Source of the DNA: Planctomycetaceae bacterium
GTDB lineage: Bacteria; Planctomycetota; Planctomycetia; Pirellulales; Pirellulaceae
Assembly (NCBI GenBank): GCA_020638975.1
Contig: JACKHN010000002.1
Span: forward strand, 372,001-436,000
Direction: 5' to 3'
DNA: 64,000 bases
Positions 46,538-54,968 of the stretch are shown in pieces (the stretch's first letter is position 1; every line of letters starts with the position of its first letter). The position numbers and the translations under genes were made by a program. The notes under the pieces were generated by a model. That model did no database searches and was not told where the DNA came from. It worked only from the letters and a program-made list of their open reading frames with translations.

Positions 46538-46682
46538 ATCCCAAAGCCTTCCTGGCAAATGCTTGTGATCAAAGTAGTTACGGACGCAAATCAGGACGTA
46601 CAGCGACCGCAACTGGGAACAAAGAGGATGCCTGGCAACAGGCTTTAGGCGGGGCCCAGGTTTTCATCCCTGGGACTGCATC

Positions 46683-47432
46683 TTAGCAACTCGACGCCCG
46701 ACTGACAAATGCCCGATAATCCTCAGGTGTATCGATGCCAATCGTCGGTTCATCGATAACACCGACGAGAATTTGGTGCCCCGCTTCGAGGACTCGCAGC
46801 TGTTCCAATCGCTCGATTTGTTCAAGCGACGACGGCTTCATTTCTGCCAGTTTCAGCAAGAACTCTCGGCGATAAGCATAGAGTCCCACGTGCTGATAGA
46901 AGTGAGGTGGCTCGCCGTAGAGCAGTGCGTCGTCCCATTGACGAGCATGGGGAATTGGGCTGCGGCTGAAATACAACGCTCGTTGGTTCGCATCAAACAC
47001 GACTTTCACACACGCCGGATCGTTCAGTTGCGCGCGCGACCGAATCGGAGTCGCCAGCGTCGACATCACCGCCGTCGGATCGGACTCTAGCAGTCGGATC
47101 GCCAAGTCGATCGCCGAGCCAGCGATCTCCGGTTCGTCTCCCTGCACATTCACGATCACATCGGCGTCGGTCAGATGACGAGCCACTTCGGCGACGCGGT
47201 CCGTGCCGCTCGGTGCGTTGGGATCGGTCATCTCGACATGCCCATTGAAAGTACGAACGACAGCCGCGATTTCCTCATGGTCAGCCGCCACACGAACGCC
47301 ACGTGGGAGCTTCGCTCGGCATGCCGCTTCGTAGGTATGCTGAATCAGCGTCTTGCCCGTCTCGCAAAGTAGCAGCTTGCGAGGTAACCGCGTCGATTCG
47401 AGGCGAGCCGGGATGATGATATAGCTGTTCAT
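46683..47432 (-). CDS. kdsB: 3-deoxy-manno-octulosonate cytidylyltransferase
   Basis: 249 residues, the normal KdsB length. Motifs are IIIPARLESTRLPRKLL, MTDPNAPSGTDRVAEVA and VNVQGDEPEI. It activates KDO with CTP for lipopolysaccharide core synthesis, so the organism probably makes a KDO-containing outer-membrane lipid. It lies 145 bases upstream of pyrG on the same strand. Confidence 0.95.
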   Translation of the reverse strand: MNSYIIIPARLESTRLPRKLLLCETGKTLIQHTYEAACRAKLPRGVRVAADHEEIAAVVRTFNGHVEMTDPNAPSGTDRVAEVARHLTDADVIVNVQGDEPEIAGSAIDLAIRLLESDPTAVMSTLATPIRSRAQLNDPACVKVVFDANQRALYFSRSPIPHARQWDDALLYGEPPHFYQHVGLYAYRREFLLKLAEMKPSSLEQIERLEQLRVLEAGHQILVGVIDEPTIGIDTPEDYRAFVSRASSC

Positions 47433-47572
47433 GGGGAGTGCAATTGAAACTGAAGGCTTGCCGGCGGAGTAAAGCGAGTTAGTCTCGATGCTCGCTTCCG
47501 CCTAATGTATAACAATGTTTCCCTTCGCCAAGCACTTCGCAAGGCCACCGCAATTCGATTGGGACGTTTTCT

Positions 47573-49546
47573 ATGCCGCATGCTGCACAACTGCGTGTTT
47601 TCTTTGCTCTCGTTCTCCTCGTCATTTGTGCCGGGACGAATGACGCCGCCGAATCGTCCTCCGTTCGCTGGAGCGAACTGCGCGACGTCGAGGGCAAGCC
47701 GATTGCGCTGGTCGACGCCAAGTGGAAGGTGGTTTGCTTTTTGGGAGCCGAATGCCCGCTCGCGCGGCTTTATGGGTCGCGTTTGGAATCGTTAGGCAGA
47801 GAATTCGCCGGAAAGGCGGTTCAAGTCGTCGGCATCAATAGCAACCCACAAGACTCCACCACGGATGTAAAACGCTACATCCGAGAACACGAACTCTCAT
47901 TTCCGATCGTCAAAGACGGCGACCAATCCCTCGCTAGGCAACTCGGTGCCACTCGGACGCCTGAAGTCTTTGTGCTCGACGCCACAGACAAGATCCGCTA
48001 CCAAGGCCGCATCGATGACCAATACGAGCCAGGCGTCTCGCGCGCCGAGCCGACGAAACATGATTTGCGTGATGCGATCGAAGCGTTGGTCGCTGGCCGT
48101 CCGGTGGCTCACGAAAAGACCAATGCCGTCGGCTGCTTGATCTCCATTTCCAGGCAGCCACAACCACCAGTTGATCCTGCGGCGGTCGTGACATTCACGC
48201 GCGATGTGGCTCCGATCTTGAATCAACACTGTGTCGAGTGTCATCGCGAAGGTGAGATCGGTCCGTTTGCCTTGACGGACTACGAAGAAGTTGTCGGTTG
48301 GGGCGAAATGATGCTGGAAGTCATTGACCAGAACCGAATGCCGCCATGGCACGCCGATCCGCAACATGGCAAATTCGTTGGCGCGAGGCGGATGCCAGAG
48401 GAAGCAAAAGCGACACTCGTCACTTGGGTCGAACAAGGGATGCCCGAAGGAGATGCCAAAGACCTTCCCCCGCAACCCGCATTTGGCCACGGTTGGCACC
48501 TGCCAACTTCGCCAGACGCTGAGTTCTCGATGCGAGATCGACCGTTTGTCGTTCCGGCGGATGGTACAGTCGAGTACCAATACTTTGTCGTCGATCCAAA
48601 GTGGGACGAAGATCGCTGGATCACTGCGGCTCACGTCATCCCTGGCAATGCGTCGGTGGTACATCACGCCATCATCTTCGTGCGCCCGCCCGATGGTTCT
48701 GCGCTGGAAGGGATTGGCTGGATGGGCGGCTATGTGCCGGGGCAGCGGACGACGCTGCTGCCGCCAGGCCACGCGAGACGCATCCCCGCCCGCTCGAAAC
48801 TTGTGTTTCAGATGCACTACACACCCAACGGTCGCGAGACGAAAGACGTGACCAAGGTCGGGGTCTGGTTCGCAGATCCCGATCAAGTGACGCATGAAGT
48901 CACCACGCGAGTGGCATTGAACAATCACTTCGAGATCCCGCCTGGTGCGAAGGACTTCGTCGTCGACGTGCGACTCGATGGTTTTGCTCGCCAGTCGCGA
49001 CTACTTGGCGCGATGCCGCATATGCACCTGCGCGGCAAGTCGTTCCGCCTAGACATTCGCAAAGCCGAGGCGAGGGAGACATTGCTGTCGGTGCCACACT
49101 ACGATTTCAATTGGCAGCATTGGTATCAGCTCGAATCGCCACTGGCCTTAGACAAAATCGACGCCTTGGAGATGCAAGTCAGTTTCGACAACTCGCCACA
49201 GAATCCAACCAATCCAAATGCGGAAGAGTACGTGACCTGGGGCGACCAAACGTGGCAGGAGATGGCCGTCGCCTTCTTTGACATTGCGCATCCTCGCGGC
49301 AAGCCACACGTGATCGTTCGTGCCGCGAACAAGAAGACGCCGCTGGACCAGGCCGCACGGCAACAACGCATTGAGGAAGAGGTCATCAAGTTCCTGAAGC
49401 AATTGGACGCCGATGGTGATGGAGTCATCGTGAAAGATGAAACGCCAGAAGCCTTCCGACGATACGGTTTTCGCCGCATCGACCACAATCGCGATGGTCG
49501 CATCGAACGCAATGAGATCGAAGCCGAGGCGGCCCGAAGACTTTGA
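47573..49546 (+). CDS. Fusion of redoxin, cytochrome-c site, copper monooxygenase-like domain and EF-hands
   Basis: 657 residues. A signal peptide (LRVFFALVLLVICAGTNDAA) is followed by a thioredoxin-like redoxin domain (about 30-165; resolving region AECPLARLYG and RTPEVFVLD). A heme motif C220-V-E-C-H lies in LNQHCVECHREGEIGPF. Residues 300-580 resemble the copper type II ascorbate-dependent monooxygenase fold, with probable copper ligands in VVHHAIIF and MPHMHLRG. The C-terminus holds two EF-hand-like loops (DADGDGVI and DHNRDGRI). It is probably a periplasmic oxidoreductase. It is monocistronic and divergent from kdsB. Confidence 0.88.
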   Translation: MPHAAQLRVFFALVLLVICAGTNDAAESSSVRWSELRDVEGKPIALVDAKWKVVCFLGAECPLARLYGSRLESLGREFAGKAVQVVGINSNPQDSTTDVKRYIREHELSFPIVKDGDQSLARQLGATRTPEVFVLDATDKIRYQGRIDDQYEPGVSRAEPTKHDLRDAIEALVAGRPVAHEKTNAVGCLISISRQPQPPVDPAAVVTFTRDVAPILNQHCVECHREGEIGPFALTDYEEVVGWGEMMLEVIDQNRMPPWHADPQHGKFVGARRMPEEAKATLVTWVEQGMPEGDAKDLPPQPAFGHGWHLPTSPDAEFSMRDRPFVVPADGTVEYQYFVVDPKWDEDRWITAAHVIPGNASVVHHAIIFVRPPDGSALEGIGWMGGYVPGQRTTLLPPGHARRIPARSKLVFQMHYTPNGRETKDVTKVGVWFADPDQVTHEVTTRVALNNHFEIPPGAKDFVVDVRLDGFARQSRLLGAMPHMHLRGKSFRLDIRKAEARETLLSVPHYDFNWQHWYQLESPLALDKIDALEMQVSFDNSPQNPTNPNAEEYVTWGDQTWQEMAVAFFDIAHPRGKPHVIVRAANKKTPLDQAARQQRIEEEVIKFLKQLDADGDGVIVKDETPEAFRRYGFRRIDHNRDGRIERNEIEAEAARRL

Positions 49547-49808
49547 TCTTGCGACGACTGAGCGAACTCCAGAGAGCTACGTCGCTCGAAGGTCGCTGCG
49601 GCAGTCCGATCCGATCGCGGTCTCAGTGCGGGACTGTACGACAGCATACTGACGGTGACGACGTGCCAATGCGAAGCTATAAAGGTATTTGCAAGGTGGA
49701 GACGCGTAATTGGCGTTTGCAGGCACAAATGCTTGCCGCGTTCCCTCCATCAAGCCGATACTCATTGTAGACGCTTTCGCTTCTAGAACATTGAAAGGAT
49801 AGGTCGCC

Positions 49809-50204
49809 ATGAAACTTCGATTTCTGGCCAGCCTGTCGGTGTTAGCGGTGCTTGGGTGTTCCCAATCGCCTGCGCCATCCACGGTCAGCGATGCTTCGCC
49901 GGACGTGGAGATCTCGATCCCGGACATGCCGTCCGAATCGAGTGGCGAAACCGCCGACACTGAGGCTGCCGCAAACGAGACGCTTGTCTCACTGAGTGTT
50001 CCCGACATGCACTGAGGAATTTCGTGATCAAAGAAAGTGAAAGATTCACTTTCGTCGCTGCCGGGTGTAGCGAATGTGACCATCGATTTTCCGAACAAGA
50101 TCGCGCATTGCAAAATCAATCCTGACGAGTTCGAGACCGAGAAGGCCATGGAAGCCTTGGCCGGAATTGGTTTCCCCGCCACGCTCGTAAAAAACGCCAA
50201 CTGA
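49809..50204 (+). CDS. Candidate double-selenocysteine HMA-domain lipoprotein
   Basis: 131 residues if two TGA codons (50013-50015 and 50025-50027) are read as selenocysteine; the plain frame stops after 68. MKLRFLASLSVLAVLGC is a lipoprotein signal, followed by an acidic Ser/Ala linker. From residue 61 the frame reads SLSVPDMH-U-GIS-U-SKKV and continues as a heavy-metal-associated domain (LSSLPGVANVTIDF and EALAGIGFPATLV). Both TGAs fall at the metal-binding cysteines of the MxC...C motif, with three residues between them. The frame is otherwise open, keeps the HMA pattern and has an ordinary Cys codon later (TGC). SD AAGGA precedes the ATG. A pseudogene is the alternative, but both lesions hitting exactly the two ligands is hard to explain. 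Confidence 0.6.
50033..50053 (+). promoter_or_regulatory. SECIS-like hairpin inside the HMA lipoprotein gene
   Basis: A perfect 9-bp stem (50033-50041 with 50045-50053) closed by the triloop AGA, whose second base is G. The loop begins 26 bases after the first TGA and 14 bases after the second. Bacterial SECIS elements sit in the coding frame just behind the UGA and have a small loop with an early G, so the first distance fits well and the second is slightly short. Confidence 0.5.
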
Positions 50205-50230
50205 CGCCGCGTAGAACAATTTGAATCGAT

Positions 50231-50261
50231 GAAAGGCCGCGGGATGTTCTCGCGGCCTTTC
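50231..50261 (+). terminator. Intrinsic terminator after the HMA lipoprotein gene
   Basis: GAAAGGCCGCG (50231-50241) pairs with 50251-50261, followed by TTTGCTTTC. It begins 27 bases after the proposed second-half stop, which supports the longer reading of the upstream gene as one transcription unit. Confidence 0.85.
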
Positions 50262-50281
50262 TTTGCTTTCGCCCCGATCAG

Positions 50282-50743
50282 TTACCCTGCCACATCGCCG
50301 ATCGTTCTTCCTTCGAGCAATTCGAACGCCTTGCGAATCTCGTCCGGAACGCGCGTAGGTCGATTCGCTTCATAGTCGAACACGACGACCGTCGATGTTC
50401 CGTCTGCCGCAATGGCATCGAGCTTCTCGCTATAAACAACGTGCTCCATAACCAAACTGCTGCGACCGATCTTTGAGATGCGAGCTCCAATCGAAACGCG
50501 ATCCGGATAATGAAGTTGCCGCCGGTAGTTGCATGTGACGGAAGCCAGGATCGGGCCGAGTCCTCCGGCCTGCATCATCGGGCTCATCACACTCTGTTCG
50601 AGATACGCGACGCGAGCCGACTCGAACCAGCGAATTGGCACGGTGTTGTTGACGTGCCCAAACGCATCCTGATCGCCCCACTGCAGCGGCAGTGTGACGA
50701 CGACAGGAAAGTCACTGAGCGGATGTGGAGTCGGATCGGTCAT
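50282..50743 (-). CDS. Acyl-CoA thioesterase (4-hydroxybenzoyl-CoA thioesterase/YbgC-like)
   Basis: 153 residues with a hot-dog fold. The family motif WGDQDAFGHVNN holds the catalytic Asp, followed by YRRQLHYPDRVSIGARISKIG. It hydrolyses acyl-CoA or aroyl-CoA thioesters; the substrate is unknown. I use ATG 50743; a TTG directly upstream is less likely. It is divergent from the TIM-barrel gene. Confidence 0.9.
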   Translation of the reverse strand: MTDPTPHPLSDFPVVVTLPLQWGDQDAFGHVNNTVPIRWFESARVAYLEQSVMSPMMQAGGLGPILASVTCNYRRQLHYPDRVSIGARISKIGRSSLVMEHVVYSEKLDAIAADGTSTVVVFDYEANRPTRVPDEIRKAFELLEGRTIGDVAG

Positions 50744-50831
50744 CAAGTTGCTCCCGCTACAAATGCTGATCGGTTATGCTGCATCATAGCCGACGTGAGC
50801 GTTCCACCAACATCTCCCCAAGGAATCCGAG

Positions 50832-51650
50832 ATGTCTTTTACGTTATGCCTGAATACCAGCACGATCAAACCCACGCCGATCATGGACAAGATTCGGCTG
50901 ACCGCCGAAGCGGGCTTCCCTGCCATCGAGCTGTGGGTGAATGAGATCTACGAGTACATCGGAAAAGGCGGCGAAGTTTGCGACATCGAAAAGTCTTTGG
51001 CAGATCACGGACTGAGCGTCCCTTGCATGATCGCCTCACGGGGTTGGGCCGAGGCCAGCGACTTTGAGCGTCCGCACCAAATGGACGAGTTCAAGCGGCG
51101 ACTCGAATTGACGGCGCGGATGGGGTCGCCTTGGCTCGTTTGCTCGCCGGCTCGATTTCCTTGTGATATCGGCCAGATTACTCGTCGGTACAAGGAGTTG
51201 CTGGAGATCGGGCGAAATATCGGTGCGAAGCCGACGTTTGAATACATCAGCTTCTTCGAGTCGGTCGCCTCCTTGCCGCAAGCGTGGCAAGTCGTGCAAG
51301 ATGTCGACGATCCCGACGCGACTTTGATCGCCGACGCGTTTCATAGCTGGAACACGAATTCAACGCTCGACGATTTGCGAGCTGTCCCTGTCGAGCGGAT
51401 CAGCCACTATCACATCGACGACGCTCATCCCGACATCCCGCCGCTGAAGCAGTTGGACCCGGATCGGGTGATGATTGGCGACGGCGTGATCGATTTGAAG
51501 GCGGAGTTGACAGTGTTAAAAGAAATGGGATACACGGGTGCGGTGAGCTTGGAATTGTTCAACCCACAACTGTGGGCGCAAGATCCGCGTGACGTATTGA
51601 AGCTCGGGTTCGAGCGACTGTCGTCGTTGGTCGAGTCAGTATTCGCCTAG
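50832..51650 (+). CDS. Sugar phosphate isomerase/epimerase-like TIM-barrel protein
   Basis: 272 residues of the xylose-isomerase-like TIM-barrel (AP endonuclease family 2). Metal-binding candidates are in GFPAIELWVNEI, PTFEYISFFES, DAFHSWNT, YHIDDAHPDI and GAVSLELFN. Such enzymes isomerise or epimerise sugars or inositols. It is a single gene followed by a palindromic repeat. Confidence 0.9.
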   Translation: MSFTLCLNTSTIKPTPIMDKIRLTAEAGFPAIELWVNEIYEYIGKGGEVCDIEKSLADHGLSVPCMIASRGWAEASDFERPHQMDEFKRRLELTARMGSPWLVCSPARFPCDIGQITRRYKELLEIGRNIGAKPTFEYISFFESVASLPQAWQVVQDVDDPDATLIADAFHSWNTNSTLDDLRAVPVERISHYHIDDAHPDIPPLKQLDPDRVMIGDGVIDLKAELTVLKEMGYTGAVSLELFNPQLWAQDPRDVLKLGFERLSSLVESVFA

Positions 51651-51679
51651 GAGCCTGTCCAGATACCGTACGCGGTCTT

Positions 51680-51744
51680 GTACGACGGCTCTCCGAAGGC
51701 CGTTGGAAATTCGTTGGCCGACGGGCTCGGAGGCCCGTTGTACT
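51680..51744. repeat. Intergenic palindromic repeat (GTACGACGG family), copy 2
   Basis: GTACGACGGCTCTCCGA at the left matches, in inverted form with a few mismatches, the right arm ending CCCGTTGTAC. It is related to the hairpin at 23862, but less perfect. Confidence 0.6.
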
Positions 51745-52152
51745 TAGGTAACCGGACAGACGCCCAGCGGCAAGGACGGCGCATCCTCCTCAATAATCGT
51801 CTTTGCTAGGTTTGAATCTACGTCCCGCACCACCCGATCTGCCCGGCTTTCCCGATCCTGAGGGAAGTCGGGCAATCCCATCAGCCCCTCACTCGCTCGG
51901 CGATCCTTGCGACCGCGCGACGCTCGATTTATAGTGGGACCAATGGCCCTGCCTCGCGCAGGTTCAGCAGAGTCGAATTCCGGCCTGGGGGCCCTGAGTT
52001 GGCCGCGACGTCTGGCGATTGGACGATTTTCTTCCCCAGACTTGAACCGTTCAGATATCGAGTTCGTACACAGGAAACCTGTCTGCGTACACATTTTAGA
52101 CAGCTGGATTCCTTTAAATATCTCGCTCCTCCCCAATTAAAAGTGGATTCAC
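51745..52152. other. Intergenic region ahead of the ABC operon
   Basis: No convincing gene. A minus-strand frame (51744-52136) is Arg-rich without any family pattern. The promoter of the ABC transporter operon is expected here, but I see no clear -35/-10 pair. Confidence 0.4.
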
Positions 52153-53091
52153 ATGGCAGATCAAGTTGCCGAGACGGCTCCGTCCAAGACGGGCGACAAG
52201 CCGCAGGCAGAGTCGAATGTCGTCATCGAAACTCGAAACCTCAGCAAGGTTTACCGCGACTTCTGGGGACGTCAGAAGGTACAAGCTCTGAAGGCTCTCG
52301 ACCTGGAAGTCCGTAAAGGGGAGATCTTCGGATTGCTCGGCCCTAACGGTTCCGGCAAGTCGACGACCATCAAACTGCTGCTCGGCTTGTTATTTCCAAC
52401 CAGCGGACAAGCACTCGTCTTCGATAAAGACGCCAGTGACGTGGGTAAGAACGAGCGAATCGGCTACTTGCCCGAAGAATCATATCTTTACAAGTTTCTG
52501 AACGCTGTCGAAACACTCGACTTCTATGGGCGTTTGTTCGATATGCCGGCTGACGTGCGACGCGATCGGGTGAACGAGTTGATCACGATGGTAGGGCTCG
52601 ATTGGGCGAAACGCCGCCAACTTAAGGAATACTCAAAGGGTATGACGCGGCGTATTGGCTTGGCCCAGGCCCTAATCAATGATCCTGAACTCGTGCTGCT
52701 CGACGAGCCCACGTCGGGTCTTGATCCAATCGGTACTCGCGAAATGAAGGATTTGATCCTGCGACTTCGCGACGAGGGAAAAACGGTTGTCATGTGCAGC
52801 CACTTACTGGCAGATGTTCAGGACGTCTGTGACCGTATCGCGATCCTGCATCAAGGCGAGCTGAAGGAGCTCGGTCGCGTTGATAGTTTGATCACGGTCA
52901 AAGATATGACGCAAGTCCGAGCCGAAGGGCTTACGAAAGAAGCGGAAGACGAAATTCGCGAGGTCATCGCAAGGCATGGAGGCAAGCTCGTGGCCATGGA
53001 GAATCCAACCACGACACTGGAAGAGTTGTTCCTCAAAATTGTTCGCGACAGTGAGACCAATCCGGGTCGTCGTTCTACGCAGGAAAAGTAA
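52153..53091 (+). CDS. ABC transporter ATP-binding protein
   Basis: 312 residues. Walker A is GPNGSGKST, the signature loop reads YSKGMTRRIGLAQAL in place of LSGGQ, and Walker B with its Glu is LVLLDEPTSGLD. A His switch follows (VVMCSHLLADVQD). It pairs with the permease gene 83 bases downstream and is probably an ABC-2 type exporter. The N-terminal 25 residues are a polar extension. Confidence 0.95.
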   Translation: MADQVAETAPSKTGDKPQAESNVVIETRNLSKVYRDFWGRQKVQALKALDLEVRKGEIFGLLGPNGSGKSTTIKLLLGLLFPTSGQALVFDKDASDVGKNERIGYLPEESYLYKFLNAVETLDFYGRLFDMPADVRRDRVNELITMVGLDWAKRRQLKEYSKGMTRRIGLAQALINDPELVLLDEPTSGLDPIGTREMKDLILRLRDEGKTVVMCSHLLADVQDVCDRIAILHQGELKELGRVDSLITVKDMTQVRAEGLTKEAEDEIREVIARHGGKLVAMENPTTTLEELFLKIVRDSETNPGRRSTQEK

Positions 53092-53174
53092 CTGCGTTCG
53101 CGCCGCTGGCACTGCCGCTGCGGCGTTCATTTCTTCTTTCTCTGTGAGATTGTTTCGAGGCATCGTCAGGCGTC

Positions 53175-54968
53175 ATGACATTCGACCAAGTTATTCCAGA
53201 TTTCGGTGAGTGGCTGTTTGGGGGATTTATTATCTCCTTGATCCGCGTGTCGCTCTTGATTGCCGGCGGCGTCCTCGTCGGATTCCTGGTTGCCTCGGCG
53301 CGTCGCGGCCCAGTCGAAGGCTTCTACTCCGTGGCTAAAGTCATCGCGAGCAGCGTCGTCGATTTTGTGAATTGGTCGGTGCCTAGGACAATTGCGATGG
53401 CGATGCTTGCGGTCCAAGAGGCAATTCGACGACGCGTGCTGATCGCATTTGTAGTCTTTGTCGTCATCATCCTCTTCGCAGGCTGGTATCTCGATGTTGA
53501 AAGCGACAATCCGGCACGGCTATATCTGAGCTTTGTGTTGACGGCGTCGAATTATCTAGTAGTACTTTTGGCGTTGTTTCTCAGCACCTTCAGCTTACCG
53601 ACCGACATCAAAAATCGCACGATCTATACGGTCGTCACCAAGCCGGTTCGCTCCTGGGAGATCGTTCTCGGACGGATCATAGGCTTCGTGACAGTCGGCA
53701 CGATGTTGCTCGTGCCGATGGGAATCGTCAGCTATTTCTTCGTCCAACGCGGGCTCAGCCATGAGCACGCCGTCGAAGAAGTCGCCGCTGTCTCTGTTGG
53801 CGATGTGACTCACGAAGGCGAGACCAGTTACGATAGCCATCATCGCCACACGTTTAAGATGTTTGAAGATGGCACCGGCGAGACAGACGTCGTGATGAGC
53901 CATTGGCACCCAGTCACAAAGACAGACGAGGGGTATGACTTCGGCCCAGCAATTGGGCTCCTTCAGGCTCGTGTCCCTGTCTTTGGCAAGTTGCGATTCA
54001 AGGACCGAGCCGGTGCGGATACTGACAAAGGTATTAACGTTGGGCATGAATGGTCCTATCGAAGTTATATCGAGGGCGGCACGCTGGCAGCCGCGATTTG
54101 GACGTTTGAGAACGTCACGCCCGAACGCTATCCGGACGGATTCGACCTGGAAATGAATCTTCGAGTTTTTCGCACCTACAAGGGCGACATGGAAAAGGGA
54201 ATTCTCGGGTCCATCGTGTTGCGGAATCCCAATCCGAGTGCAAAGGTTCGCAGAAGCGAGGCCATCAATTTCACGGCCAAAGAGTTTGTGTCCGACAAGC
54301 AGACTATCCCGAGCAGTATTCGGGTCGTTGACAATGAAGACGGCAGCGTTCGAGACGGCAATTTGTTCGATCTCGTCGACGACGAGGGCCGGCTAGAGAT
54401 CTGGATTCAGTGTGGTGAGCGTTCGCAGTACTACGGTATGGCCGAGCGAGACGTCTATATCCTCGACCGGGATGCTTCCTTTGTCGCGAATCTTGCCAAA
54501 GGATACGTCGGCATCTGGCTGCAAATGGTCATGGTAACGAGCTTCGGCGTCATGTTCAGCACATTCCTGAGTGGAGCCGTGGCAATGATGGCAACGCTTT
54601 CGAGCATCGTCATCGGCTACTTCTCGAACTTCATCCTCGAAATCGCCACGGGATCCCTGGACGGCGGTGGCCCGCTGGAATCGCTCATCCGAATCGTCAC
54701 GCAACAGAACGTGCAGGTCGACTTGGAAATTGGTAAGGTTCCGCTCGCGATCGTCGAGGGCATTGATGGCGGATTCATGAAGTGCATGCAAGCCATGGCC
54801 GGGATGTTGCCTGACTATGGGCACTTCACAACGACACAATACGTTGCCTACGGTTACAATATCGACGGATCGCTTCTGAGCATGCAGTTGCTGACAGCGT
54901 TTTGTTACGTCTTCGTCGTATCGCTCATTTCATACTATCTGCTCAAGACACGGGAAATTGCGGCATGA
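53175..54968 (+). CDS. ABC-2 type transporter permease
   Basis: 597 residues. Two N-terminal membrane segments (LIRVSLLIAGGVLVGFLVAS and VLIAFVVFVVIILFAGWYL) and further segments near residues 115-200 precede a long extracytoplasmic domain (about 200-430) and four more segments at the end (WLQMVMVTSFGVMFSTFLSG). The motif IKNRTIYTVVTKPVRSWEIVLG is typical of ABC-2 permeases. It works with the preceding ATPase. The last codons overlap the start of the next gene (ATGA). Confidence 0.9.
   Translation: MTFDQVIPDFGEWLFGGFIISLIRVSLLIAGGVLVGFLVASARRGPVEGFYSVAKVIASSVVDFVNWSVPRTIAMAMLAVQEAIRRRVLIAFVVFVVIILFAGWYLDVESDNPARLYLSFVLTASNYLVVLLALFLSTFSLPTDIKNRTIYTVVTKPVRSWEIVLGRIIGFVTVGTMLLVPMGIVSYFFVQRGLSHEHAVEEVAAVSVGDVTHEGETSYDSHHRHTFKMFEDGTGETDVVMSHWHPVTKTDEGYDFGPAIGLLQARVPVFGKLRFKDRAGADTDKGINVGHEWSYRSYIEGGTLAAAIWTFENVTPERYPDGFDLEMNLRVFRTYKGDMEKGILGSIVLRNPNPSAKVRRSEAINFTAKEFVSDKQTIPSSIRVVDNEDGSVRDGNLFDLVDDEGRLEIWIQCGERSQYYGMAERDVYILDRDASFVANLAKGYVGIWLQMVMVTSFGVMFSTFLSGAVAMMATLSSIVIGYFSNFILEIATGSLDGGGPLESLIRIVTQQNVQVDLEIGKVPLAIVEGIDGGFMKCMQAMAGMLPDYGHFTTTQYVAYGYNIDGSLLSMQLLTAFCYVFVVSLISYYLLKTREIAA

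Noticed and set aside
49809..50015. Simple 68-residue lipoprotein ending at the first TGA
   Set aside because: The downstream frame encodes the rest of an HMA domain and the transcript ends only after it, so the short product is unlikely to be the whole gene.
49809..50204. General reassignment of TGA as an amino-acid codon
   Set aside because: TGA is the natural stop of many genes in the window, often overlapping the next start.
51744..52136. 130-residue minus-strand frame before the ABC operon
   Set aside because: Arg-rich translation with no recognisable pattern; probably chance.
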